In this document: positions 50,545 to 58,545 of the stretch, one piece after another | Numbering within the stretch: position 1 is the stretch's first letter | How the letters are laid out: each line of letters opens with the position of its first letter | Notes under the pieces: generated by a model | Seen by the model: the letters and a program-made list of their open reading frames with translations, nothing else | What the model was told of the DNA's origin: nothing | Database searches by the model: none | Position numbers and translations under genes: made by a program | Assembly (NCBI GenBank): GCA_036559125.1 | Contig: DATBTT010000053.1 | Span: 82,844-146,843, forward strand | Source of the DNA: JALYTZ01 sp036559125 | GTDB taxonomy: Bacteria > Vulcanimicrobiota > Vulcanimicrobiia > Vulcanimicrobiales > Vulcanimicrobiaceae | DNA length: 64,000 nucleotides | Direction: 5' to 3'

Positions 50545-51957
50545 CTAACGAGCGGCCTGCGCCAAACGTGCCTTGGCGGCGGCGAGTTGCTTGTCGCGGG
50601 GCGTGTCGATCAGCATGGGGTCGAGATCTTGCGCAACGACGACATCGGGAACGATGCCCTTGTGTTGAATGTCGCGTCCGAGCGGAGTGACGTACCGGGC
50701 GGTGGTAATTTTCAAGGCTCCGTTGTCGGGCATGGGGTAGATGCTTTGCACGACACCCTTCCCAAAGGTCTTGGTGCCGAGCAGCGTTCCGACCTTATAG
50801 TCTTGAATCGCGCCCGAGGTGATTTCGGATGCGGATGCGGTGTACTTGTTGACCAGGACCACCAAAGGGCGCAGCCCGGAGATCGACGTGCCGAGGGCCG
50901 CGCTGTCGTCTTTGTCGCCCGCGCGATTGATCGTCGAGACGATCGTGCCTTTGGGAATGAAGAGGCTCGAAATTTTCACCGCGGCGTCGAGCAAGCCGCC
51001 GCCGTTGTCCCGCAGATCGAGGATGTACCCCTTGGCATGATGCGCCTTGCCGTCCAGCAGGGCTTTGCGCACCTCAGCGGCCGACGTTTCCCCGAAATCG
51101 GAAAGACGAATGTAGTCGTAGCCGCTCTCCATTTTCGCGTGCACGGTAGGAACGCGAATGATCTCCCGGGTGATCGTGAAGCTATGCGGCTGTTTTTTGC
51201 GATATGCGTGCGTTTTTAGCGTCACCGGCGAACCTTGCGGGCCGCGAATGAGGCGCTCCACTTTGTCCAGCGAGAGTCCCTTGACCGGCGTTGCGTCGAC
51301 CGCGTCGATGACTTCGCCGGGCTTCATTCCCGCGTGCGCCGCGGGCAACCCTTCGATCGGTTGCAACACGATTTGACCGTCGCGCAACTGATAGATGTAT
51401 ACGCCGATACCACCGAAGTTGCCGCCGTCCAGAGACTCGTTCAGGCTCTGGATTTCCTTTGGGGAGAGGTACACCGTGTAGGGATCGTTTAGCGAAGATA
51501 GCATCCCGCGCATTGCCGCTTGGGTAATTTCGGTGCCGCCGTCTTTACCCAAATGTTTTGCGTACTGGCCCTGCGCATAGGCCAGAACCGTGCCGAGCTT
51601 TTGCAGATCCTGCGTTTGATCGGTGCCGCCCTGCACGGAAGGCAGCGACGCATCGTTCACGCGCTTGGCCTTGAGCAATGTAAGAATGCCGGAACGTTCG
51701 CCCCGTACGAGGTCTGCGGAATTGACGGGCTTGTAATACACGCGCTCCAGCTGACGGTATGCAAGGGTTACCAGATGGTCGTCCATCATCTGCGGCGTCA
51801 AGAAATTGCGAAGATCGACCGATGCGAACTGGTTGCTCGGATCGATGCGTCCGGCAGCTGCGTCGAGGCCGCTGCGATAGCCCAAATAGAGCGCGCCTGC
51901 GAGGGCGACCACGGCGACCACGAGCGCTGCGAGAAGAGCGCGAAATCGAGCTGGCAC
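50545..51957 (-). CDS. S41-family C-terminal processing peptidase (first of two)
   Basis: 470 residues from GTG (complement of 51955-51957). N-terminal membrane anchor (RALLAALVVAVVALAGALYLGY). PDZ (GLPAAHAGMKPGEVIDAVDATPV), then YILDLRDNGGGLLDAAVKIS, catalytic Ser in NKYTASASEITSGAIQD and Lys in GTKTFGKGVVQSIYPM. It shares the same domain order with the gene downstream and presumably arose by tandem duplication. Upstream 146 bases (51958-52103) form the promoter region; nothing else is seen there. Confidence 0.92.
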   Translation of the reverse strand: MPARFRALLAALVVAVVALAGALYLGYRSGLDAAAGRIDPSNQFASVDLRNFLTPQMMDDHLVTLAYRQLERVYYKPVNSADLVRGERSGILTLLKAKRVNDASLPSVQGGTDQTQDLQKLGTVLAYAQGQYAKHLGKDGGTEITQAAMRGMLSSLNDPYTVYLSPKEIQSLNESLDGGNFGGIGVYIYQLRDGQIVLQPIEGLPAAHAGMKPGEVIDAVDATPVKGLSLDKVERLIRGPQGSPVTLKTHAYRKKQPHSFTITREIIRVPTVHAKMESGYDYIRLSDFGETSAAEVRKALLDGKAHHAKGYILDLRDNGGGLLDAAVKISSLFIPKGTIVSTINRAGDKDDSAALGTSISGLRPLVVLVNKYTASASEITSGAIQDYKVGTLLGTKTFGKGVVQSIYPMPDNGALKITTARYVTPLGRDIQHKGIVPDVVVAQDLDPMLIDTPRDKQLAAAKARLAQAAR

Positions 51958-52103
51958 TGGCGGAATGTATTCCTTCCTGCGGGGTTCCGGGTTGCCCGGT
52001 ACATACCCAGAATCGGCTGTTGGGATAGCCGAGCCCTACCGTACCGCAATTTTCTGGGCTAAGTCTTAACGGCGGTTACCTTGCAGGGCGGGGCGAGAGC
52101 GCC

Positions 52104-53048
52104 TTATTGGCGGCGCTTGTCTTTAACGAAGACCGAGCCTCCGATGGATTTAGCGTAGCGCTTGAGTTCGGCGACGGCTTCACCTACCTGGGCGTAATTC
52201 GTCAGCTCGCGTTGCTCGGTCGAAACGATCGCGATCGAGAGCGACATGATTGGGAAGCGATTGAGGGTTCCGCGCCGGTCGCGCGTCTCGATGAAGCCTT
52301 GACGGAGGTCCTGTTCTTTATAAAGCTTGCGAATATCGCGGTCGAACCCGTCGATTACTTCGCGCGCGACCTCTTCGGCGCGATCCGGAAGGGTCACCAC
52401 CAGAAAGTCGTCACCGCCGATGTGCCCGACGAAATCGCGCAGCGTCCCGCGCCGGCGTACGACGTCGACCGTCGTGGCGGCCAAGAGTTGAATGGCCTCG
52501 TCGCCGTGCGTAAAGCCGTACACGTCGTTGAACGACTTAAAATTGTCGAGATCTTCGTAGAGCACGGCAAACGGTTCGCGGCCGTCGATGCGCCGGCGCA
52601 ACTCGGCTTCGATGGCGAGATTTCCCGGCAAACGGGTGAGCGGCGAGAGCGACGCATCGACCTCGACGCGCCGTATTTTCGCACGGACGCGTGCGAGCAA
52701 TTCCTGTGGTCCGAAAGGCTTGGTCATATAGTCGTCCGCACCGGCATCGAATCCGGTGATTTTGTCGTCGACTTCGGACTTTGCCGTCAGCATGATGATC
52801 GGGACGTGCGCGTTGACGGGGTGCCGCCGAATTTGGCGCGCGGTTTCGTAGCCGTCCATCACCGGCATCATGATGTCGAGCAACACGAGGTCGGGCTGCG
52901 CGCGATCGAGCGCCGCCAGGGCTTCGGTGCCGTTGGCGGCGCTCAAGACGTCGTAGCCCGCTATCTCCAAATTCGTCGTAATGATCTTGCGCAAATTGCG
53001 GTCGTCGTCGACGACGAGAATCTGCTTGCCGGCGTTTTCGGCGTTCAT
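52104..53048 (-). CDS. Response regulator with GGDEF output domain
   Basis: 314 residues. REC domain (1-125) with phosphoacceptor Asp58 in PDLVLLDIMMPVMDGYETARQI and Lys in MLTAKSEVDDKI. GGDEF domain (about 130-310) with the variant motif GGDDF (HIGGDDFLVVTLPD, about residue 212); the Asp for Glu change is seen in some active cyclases. No RxxD inhibitory site just upstream. It is a PleD-like arrangement with one REC. Start overlaps the stop of the histidine kinase (ATGA), so they form a pair. Confidence 0.92.
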   Translation of the reverse strand: MNAENAGKQILVVDDDRNLRKIITTNLEIAGYDVLSAANGTEALAALDRAQPDLVLLDIMMPVMDGYETARQIRRHPVNAHVPIIMLTAKSEVDDKITGFDAGADDYMTKPFGPQELLARVRAKIRRVEVDASLSPLTRLPGNLAIEAELRRRIDGREPFAVLYEDLDNFKSFNDVYGFTHGDEAIQLLAATTVDVVRRRGTLRDFVGHIGGDDFLVVTLPDRAEEVAREVIDGFDRDIRKLYKEQDLRQGFIETRDRRGTLNRFPIMSLSIAIVSTEQRELTNYAQVGEAVAELKRYAKSIGGSVFVKDKRRQ

Positions 53049-54124
53049 GCGCGCTCCGGGAAGACGAGGGTGAAGTTCGTGCCTCGCTGCAATTCGCTAC
53101 GAACGTTGATGGTGCCGCCGTGCGCGCGCACGAGGGCGTTCACGATGAAGAGGCCCAAACCGCTCCCGCCGACCGAGGACGTCAGGTCCGAATCGATGCG
53201 GTAGAACCGATCGAAGATGTACGGCAAGTGTTCGTCGGCGATGCCGATGCCTTCATCGCGCACTTCGATAGCAGCTTTTTCCGCGTCGGCTACCGCGCTG
53301 ATGGCCACCGTGCCGCCCGCAGGCGAATACTTTATCGCATTTTCGATCACGTTTCGGAAAATGTCTTGTAGGCGTTCCGGGTCTCCGGATATCGTTATGC
53401 CCGCGGTCTGCCGCGCGATGCGATGCTTCTGGGAATCGAACGTGATTTCGCCCAGCACGCGATCGAGGATCGTGTCAAGCGGCACGAGTACGCGGCGGCG
53501 CAGCATCTGTTCGGCGCCGACGCGCGTGACGAGAAGCATGTCGTCGATGAGCCGCGAGAGACGATCGGCCTGCTGTTCGATGATCGCGAGAAACTCTTCG
53601 CGCTGGCTATCGTAGAGTGCGGGATTTTGCCGCAACGTTGCGGTGTAGGCTTTGATCGCCGCGAGCGGCGTCTTTAGTTCGTGCGATACCGTCGACACCA
53701 GCTCGTTTTTGAGCTGCTCGATCTCCTGCACTTTTCGCACCGGCGAGAACGTGACGATCCATCCGTCCGCCTCGCGTTCGCGCGTCAACGGAACGATGCG
53801 CCCGCGCGTTTCGATAGGCTTTGCTTGCGTATCGCGAACGGTAAAATTCTGCGCGCGCCTGTCGTTGGCGCGCGCAGATTGTAGAAGGGCCGCGACGTCG
53901 CCTTCGAGCAACTCGGAAAAATTGCGACCGACCAGGCTCAATGCGGAGTAGCCCGTGAGCGTTTCGGCAGCATAGTTGAAACGAACTATACGAGCGGCGG
54001 CGTCCAGTTCGACGACGCAATCGCTGACGCAACGCGCGAGGTTCTCGTACAGCGACTTGAATGCAAGCAGCTCGTCGAGAAGATCGCGCGCTACGTCCGG
54101 AGGTAACGCCCGACCGATATCCAC
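53045..54124 (-). CDS. PAS-containing sensor histidine kinase
   Basis: 359 residues taking GTG 54124 as start, inside the last 34 bases of ftsX; no upstream start gives a family-like N-terminus. PAS domain (about 26-125, SDCVVELDAAARIVRFNYAA by pattern), HisKA with phospho-His148 in VSTVSHELKTPLAAIKAY, N-box IENAIKYSPAGG, G1 VRDEGIGIADEHLPYIFDRFYR, G2 GGSGLGLFIVNALV. No membrane helices, so it senses an internal or FtsX-derived cue. Phosphorylates presumably the adjacent GGDEF regulator. Confidence 0.92.
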   Translation of the reverse strand: MDIGRALPPDVARDLLDELLAFKSLYENLARCVSDCVVELDAAARIVRFNYAAETLTGYSALSLVGRNFSELLEGDVAALLQSARANDRRAQNFTVRDTQAKPIETRGRIVPLTREREADGWIVTFSPVRKVQEIEQLKNELVSTVSHELKTPLAAIKAYTATLRQNPALYDSQREEFLAIIEQQADRLSRLIDDMLLVTRVGAEQMLRRRVLVPLDTILDRVLGEITFDSQKHRIARQTAGITISGDPERLQDIFRNVIENAIKYSPAGGTVAISAVADAEKAAIEVRDEGIGIADEHLPYIFDRFYRIDSDLTSSVGGSGLGLFIVNALVRAHGGTINVRSELQRGTNFTLVFPERA

Positions 54125-54972
54125 GATGCGATGATGCCTACCGCTCCTCCGACGAGGAGCAATTCGAGAACCAGTGAGGAGGTGTCCACGCGCACGACGT
54201 TGAGCGAGATCCAAGGCAGCGCGGCGAGCAGTTTGGGTGCCAGCGACGCTCGCAACGCCGCAAGGACGCCTACCGCGATGCCGGCTCCGAGCAGCCCGTC
54301 GAGCAGGCCTTCGCAAATGAAGGGCATGCGTATGTACATGTTCGTCGCGCCGACCAATTGCATGATGCCGATCTCGCGGCGACGCGCGAAGACGGTCAGG
54401 CGGATCGTATTCGAGATGATGATGCCGGCCACGAGAACGAAGAGGGCGATTACGCCAATCCCGACTTTACGCGTGACTTCGGCCAGTGCCAGCATGCGGC
54501 TGACGATTTGCTGCCCGTAATCGACGTATTGAATTCCCTTGATCTTTTGCATCTTTTTGGCGACGGCGTCTACCAGTTGGGGCGCGCGTACGCGCACGCG
54601 CAACTTGTCGGGTAACGGGTTTTCGGTCAGCATCGAGGTGTCGATTTGACCCTTCATCCGGGCGCGCAGCTCCCTTAGTCCTTGTTTCTTGGGCACGTAC
54701 TGGACGGCCAGCACGCGATCGTCTTTTGCAAGTTCCGTGCGAATTCGTTGCGTTTGGGTAGCGCCGATGGTCGGCGTCAGGTATGCCGAGATTTCGATCT
54801 GGCCGAGCACGTCTTTACTCAAATGTCCGAGGCTCGCGCGCACGTACAAAAAAACGCCCAGGAGGACGATCGTTACGGCGACCGTTCCCACGGCGGTCGC
54901 CTGCATTCCAGCGTTGCGGGTGAAATTGCGAAAGACCTCACCCAGAAAGAACTTGGTCTTGCCCCAGTCCAA
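54091..54972 (-). CDS. ftsX: Cell division ABC transporter permease FtsX
   Basis: 293 residues. Cytoplasmic N-terminus (FLGEVFRNFTRNAGMQATAVG), first helix, extracytoplasmic domain (about 45-170) and three C-terminal helices with VTRKVGIGVIALFVLVAGIIISNTIRLTVFARRREIGIMQLVGATNMYIRMPFICEGLLDGLLGAGIA read as consecutive family blocks. FtsEX transmits ATP-driven changes across the membrane to peptidoglycan hydrolases. Overlaps ftsE by 35 bases and the kinase start by 34. Confidence 0.93.
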   Translation of the reverse strand: MDWGKTKFFLGEVFRNFTRNAGMQATAVGTVAVTIVLLGVFLYVRASLGHLSKDVLGQIEISAYLTPTIGATQTQRIRTELAKDDRVLAVQYVPKKQGLRELRARMKGQIDTSMLTENPLPDKLRVRVRAPQLVDAVAKKMQKIKGIQYVDYGQQIVSRMLALAEVTRKVGIGVIALFVLVAGIIISNTIRLTVFARRREIGIMQLVGATNMYIRMPFICEGLLDGLLGAGIAVGVLAALRASLAPKLLAALPWISLNVVRVDTSSLVLELLLVGGAVGIIASWISVGRYLRT

Positions 54973-55648
54973 GGAAATAGTACCCTCGCTCTTCGTCCGT
55001 GACGATGCGGCCGTTCTCGAGGCGTACGACGCGGCGGCGCATACGATCGACGACGGCTTGATTGTGCGTGGCGACGACGACCGTCGTGCCTTTGAGATTG
55101 ATGCGCAGCAAGAGCTCCATGATCTCGGTCGTATTGGACGGATCGAGATTGCCGGTCGGCTCGTCGCAGAGCAATAGCTTCGGATTGTTTACGAGCGCGC
55201 GTGCGATTGCGGTGCGCTGCTGCTCGCCGCCGGAGAGTTCGCCGGGATACATGCGGCTCTTGTGCGAGAGACCGACCAAGTCAAGCGCACGCGGAACCTG
55301 CCGCCTGATATCCCGAGTATGCGCGCCGGTTACTTGTAGAGCGAACGCAACGTTCTCCCAAACCGTCTTGTCGGTAAGCAGTTTAAAATCTTGGAAAACG
55401 ACGCCCAAGTGGCGGCGTAGGGCCGGGATGCGCCCGCGAGCCAGCCGGTCGACGCGTATACCGTCGACCGAGATGTCGCCCGTCGTGGGTTTCATCTCGC
55501 GATAAAGCAAGCGGAGGAGTGAAGACTTTCCGGTGCCGGAGTGGCCGACCAGGAAAACGAAGTCGCCCTTACCGATCTCGAGATCGATTCCGTCGAGGGC
55601 GCGCACTCCGTTGCCGTACACGAGGCAGACGCCGCGTAATGAGATCAT
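54938..55648 (-). CDS. ftsE: Cell division ATP-binding protein FtsE
   Basis: 236 residues. Walker A VGHSGTGKSSLLRLL, Q-loop VVFQDFKLL, signature GELSGGEQQRTAIARAL, Walker B KLLLCDEPTGNLDPSN, H-loop VVVATHN, and the typical FtsE ending with MRRRVVRLENGRIV. Slightly longer C-terminus (GYYFLGLGQDQVLSG). First gene of the ftsE-ftsX-kinase-regulator operon; 47 bases separate it from the divergent acyl-CoA dehydrogenase. Confidence 0.95.
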   Translation of the reverse strand: MISLRGVCLVYGNGVRALDGIDLEIGKGDFVFLVGHSGTGKSSLLRLLYREMKPTTGDISVDGIRVDRLARGRIPALRRHLGVVFQDFKLLTDKTVWENVAFALQVTGAHTRDIRRQVPRALDLVGLSHKSRMYPGELSGGEQQRTAIARALVNNPKLLLCDEPTGNLDPSNTTEIMELLLRINLKGTTVVVATHNQAVVDRMRRRVVRLENGRIVTDEERGYYFLGLGQDQVLSG

Positions 55649-55695
55649 CGCTGCAAGAGGGTTTTTCCGGCGGCGTACATCTATTCCCCCTGGCT

Positions 55696-56844
55696 ATGAA
55701 TTTTGATCTGACCGACGAGCAGAAGGCCATCCAGCAGACCGTCCGCGAATTCGCGCGTGAAAAGGTCGCGCCGCGCGCCGAGGAGATGGATCGCGAAGAA
55801 GCGTTCCCGTACGACCTCGTCCGGCAAATGGCCGACCTCGGCTTGATGGGCTTGCCGTTTCCCGAGCAGTACGGCGGGGCGGGAGCGGACACGGTAAGTT
55901 ACGCGCTCGCGGTCATGGAACTGGCGCGCGCCGACGCATCGACGGCAATCACGATGGCCGCCCACTGTTCGCTTGGCGCCAGTCCGTTCTACCTGTTCGG
56001 AACCGAGGCGCAGAAGCAGAAATACTTGGTTCCGCTCGCTCAAGGAAAGATGCTCTGGGGATTCGGGCTGACCGAACCAGGCGCAGGCAGCGACGCCGGC
56101 AACACGCAGACGAAGGCCGAACTTCGCGACGGCAAATGGATCGTGAACGGGACGAAGGCGTTCATCACCAACTCGGGCACCGACATTAGCGGCGGGACCA
56201 CGATCACGGCGGCCACCGGCAAGCGGCCCGACGGTAAGTTGGAGATCAGCACGATCATTATGGACCAGAACGCGCCCGGTTTTTCGCGCAGCAAGAAATA
56301 TAAGAAGATGGGTTGGCGCGCATCGGATACGCGCGAGCTCTCGTTCGTCGACGCGCAGGTACCGGAGGAAAACTTGCTGGGCAAGCGCGGCGACGGCCTC
56401 AAGAACTTCTTGACGATCCTTGACGGTGGGCGCATCTCGGTCGCGGCGCTGTCGGTGGGTCTGGCCATGGGCGCGTACGACGAAGCCATGAAGTATGCGA
56501 AGGAACGGCATGCCTTCGGCAAGCCGATCAGCAAGTTTCAGGCAATCCAATTCAAGCTCGTCGACATGCTCATGGAGATCGAACACGCGAAAGTCATGAC
56601 CCTCAAGGCAGCTTGGGAGAAGGACGAAAAACGCGACTTCGCGCAGACCGCCAGCCTCGCGAAGCTCTACGCGGCCGAAGTCTCGCGCCGCGTCGTCAAC
56701 GAGTCGCTTCAAGTTCACGGCGGCTACGGTTTCATGGACGAGTATCCGATCTCGCGCATGTACCGCGACCAGAAAATAAACGAAATCGGCGAAGGCACCA
56801 ACGAAGTGCAACGCCTAGTAATCGCCCGAATGATGGGCCTCTAA
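55696..56844 (+). CDS. Acyl-CoA dehydrogenase
   Basis: 382 residues from ATG 55696; the frame is open upstream but overlaps ftsE. N-terminal helical domain (MNFDLTDEQKAIQQTVREFA), the middle beta domain with GFGLTEPGAGSDAGNTQTKA and flavin contacts FITNSGTDISG, and the C-terminal domain with the catalytic Glu region (INEIGEGTNEVQRLVIARMM). Short-chain acyl-CoA dehydrogenase-like length. Oxidises acyl-CoA to enoyl-CoA. No other beta-oxidation gene is near. Confidence 0.93.
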   Translation: MNFDLTDEQKAIQQTVREFAREKVAPRAEEMDREEAFPYDLVRQMADLGLMGLPFPEQYGGAGADTVSYALAVMELARADASTAITMAAHCSLGASPFYLFGTEAQKQKYLVPLAQGKMLWGFGLTEPGAGSDAGNTQTKAELRDGKWIVNGTKAFITNSGTDISGGTTITAATGKRPDGKLEISTIIMDQNAPGFSRSKKYKKMGWRASDTRELSFVDAQVPEENLLGKRGDGLKNFLTILDGGRISVAALSVGLAMGAYDEAMKYAKERHAFGKPISKFQAIQFKLVDMLMEIEHAKVMTLKAAWEKDEKRDFAQTASLAKLYAAEVSRRVVNESLQVHGGYGFMDEYPISRMYRDQKINEIGEGTNEVQRLVIARMMGL

Positions 56845-56860
56845 CCACCAGAATCTTATC

Positions 56861-56964
56861 GCCCCTGTCACGCTACGCTTGTCGCCCCCGTCACCCTGAG
56901 CTTGTCGCCCCCGTCACCCTGAGCTTGTCGAAGGGCCGTGCTTCAACAGGCTCGGGATGACGGA
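56861..56964. repeat. Three tandem 23-bp repeats merging into a long imperfect palindrome
   Basis: Unit 1 56861-56883, unit 2 56884-56906 and unit 3 56907-56929 (units 2 and 3 identical; unit 1 with three changes). Unit 3 continues into GAAGGG, 5 bases and then an inverted, imperfect copy (CTTCAACAGGCTCGGGATGAC, 56941-56961), so an RNA stem of about 20 pairs with wobbles could form. It lies between two convergent genes (acyl-CoA dehydrogenase and DUF695-RraB), where it may act as a bidirectional terminator. Related to 41609-41632. Confidence 0.85.
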
Positions 56965-56981
56965 GACGAGTTTGGTGCCGA

Positions 56982-57707
56982 CTACTGTGGCTGGACTTCG
57001 CAGCGCCAGCCTTCGTACCGGCCGGCGAATTCTTGGGCAAGAGTGGCGATCGCCGTGCGCGCGGTGGTTATCGCGAACGGATCGATGGCGTCGTTCTTGA
57101 CGACGGTCACGTCGTTCGCATCGAGGTCGAGACGCACCGCGTACCCGTGATCGGCAATCGCGCGCACAAACGCATCGCGGCCCGCGGGTTCGCTAAACCG
57201 GACGGCGTGTTCGATGTCGCGCGGCTTGGTGAAGTCGTCGCCGGCATCGCGGAGCGCCTGAAGCACCTTCATGTCTTCGGCGAATTCGAGCTGATACTGG
57301 TCGGGATAGAGATATCCGGTGTAGATCGACCAGGTCGGGTCGTCCGCCGCGAGCACCTTATACGTATACGCGCGATTCGATTGCATGGCGCGCGCTACCG
57401 CATCGCCGACCGCGTCGTTGTGCGGTCCGTAATAGTGAAAGGTGCGCAGCCTGCGGCCGGTCACGCGTCCGACCTGAAGCACGTCGAGATCGGCCAGCAC
57501 GTCGTAGAGCGCGTCTTCGATTTCGGAAAGCGGCGCGAACTCCGATTCGTCCGGCATGCCGTTCGCGTCGGGCTCGCGCACGGCTACCGCCACGGTGTAG
57601 GCCGTCGGTTTCTCCCCGACCGGCGCGACCGTTTTGAGTTCCAGGTCCACGGCGATGGATACCGGCGCTCCGTCCAAACGCGCGAAGTACGACGACCAAT
57701 CTGCCAT
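56982..57707 (-). CDS. DUF695-RraB two-domain protein
   Basis: 241 residues from ATG 57707; a longer form (57803) would overlap the divergent peroxiredoxin gene. The N-terminal half (ADWSSYFARLDGAPVSIAVDLEL, VAVAVREPDANGMPDESEF, RTFHYYGPHND) matches DUF695; the C-terminal half (DAGDDFTKPRDIEHAVRFSE, AFVRAIADHGYAVRLD) is like RraB, which in E. coli binds and inhibits RNase E. Both domains are known to occur together. A link with the RNase E/G gene about 8.5 kb away is suggestive but not shown. Confidence 0.8.
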   Translation of the reverse strand: MADWSSYFARLDGAPVSIAVDLELKTVAPVGEKPTAYTVAVAVREPDANGMPDESEFAPLSEIEDALYDVLADLDVLQVGRVTGRRLRTFHYYGPHNDAVGDAVARAMQSNRAYTYKVLAADDPTWSIYTGYLYPDQYQLEFAEDMKVLQALRDAGDDFTKPRDIEHAVRFSEPAGRDAFVRAIADHGYAVRLDLDANDVTVVKNDAIDPFAITTARTAIATLAQEFAGRYEGWRCEVQPQ

Positions 57708-57784
57708 GCGCGTCGCTTCGAGCAGCGCGGGGTTTGCGCCCGCCGTCCCGAAGGCTGGCCTATCAATAAATAGGAGGGGAATCA

Positions 57785-58333
57785 ATGATTCGTCGTAGCG
57801 CAATTCTTGCCGGCGTATTGGCCGCTGCTCTGGGCGCCCCAGCGCTTGCTAGCCTTGCGGTCGGGGCAAAGGCACCCGACTTCACGCTGCAAGAAGCGAT
57901 GGGCGGAAAAGTTTCGACGTTCCATCTCGCCGACGCGCTGAAAAAAGGCCCGGTCGTGCTGTATTTCTATCCGGCCGCGTTCACCAAGGGCTGCACCATC
58001 GAAGCCCACGCATTTGCCGATGCCATCGACCAATACAAGCAACTCGGAGCAACGGTGGTCGGTGTGTCGCACGATCCGCTCAAGAAGCTGCAAGACTTCT
58101 CCACCTCGGAGTGCCGCAGTAAGTTCGGCGTCGCCGCGGACACCGACGAGGGCGTCATCAAAGCGTACGACGCTGCGCTACCGCAAGCGCCGCAACTCGC
58201 CGACCGCACATCCTACGTGATAGCGCCTGACGGCACGATCCTCTACACGTTCACCGACGTGTCGCACCCGCAAGCGCACGTACAAAATACCCTCGACGCA
58301 TTAAAGAAATACGAAGCCACGCAAAAACATTAA
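57785..58333 (+). CDS. Periplasmic thiol peroxiredoxin (BCP/AhpC-TSA type)
   Basis: 182 residues. Signal peptide MIRRSAILAGVLAAALGAPALAS. The peroxidatic Cys70 lies in YFYPAAFTKGCTIEAHAF, within the P-x3-T-x2-C motif of peroxiredoxins. Cys110 (STSECRSKFG) could be a resolving residue. The TSA fold continues with VVGVSHDPLKKLQ and TSYVIAPDGTILYTF. Export to the periplasm suggests removal of peroxides there. RBS AGGAGGGGAATC precedes ATG 57785. Confidence 0.9.
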   Translation: MIRRSAILAGVLAAALGAPALASLAVGAKAPDFTLQEAMGGKVSTFHLADALKKGPVVLYFYPAAFTKGCTIEAHAFADAIDQYKQLGATVVGVSHDPLKKLQDFSTSECRSKFGVAADTDEGVIKAYDAALPQAPQLADRTSYVIAPDGTILYTFTDVSHPQAHVQNTLDALKKYEATQKH

Positions 58334-58545
58334 ACGTCCTGATTACGCGGCTATTCCGTTTTCGTTTTTTAATCGAACGCTTGAGGATCGCGATGTGCGC
58401 ATCGTCGCGAACGTAGACACGGGATGTCTCGCCTTTGAACGACGCGGGCCGGCTTCCGGCGTCGCCCCTTCATAGCCTTCGGGGCAGTTATTTTGATCGC
58501 GGTCCTTTTCAAACATGCGTTGTCGAACAAACAATTTGCGCGTAA
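58334..58545. other. Intergenic region with two hairpins (possible terminator)
   Basis: Between convergent peroxiredoxin and rmuC. GACG...CGTC with inner CCGG-CTT-CCGG at 58441-58463 is followed by GCCCC (58464-58468) and GGGGC (58481-58485), then a T-rich stretch (to about 58494). This could be a rightward terminator. A 63-codon minus-strand frame (58343-58534) crosses it but has no family resemblance, so I do not call it a gene. Confidence 0.45.

Noticed and set aside
52104..53048. GGDDF instead of GGDEF as proof of an inactive cyclase
   Set aside because: Asp at this position occurs in active cyclases; activity cannot be judged from this change alone.
58343..58534. 63-codon minus-strand ORF between peroxiredoxin and rmuC
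   Set aside because: No family resemblance, crosses strong hairpins; more likely a terminator region.
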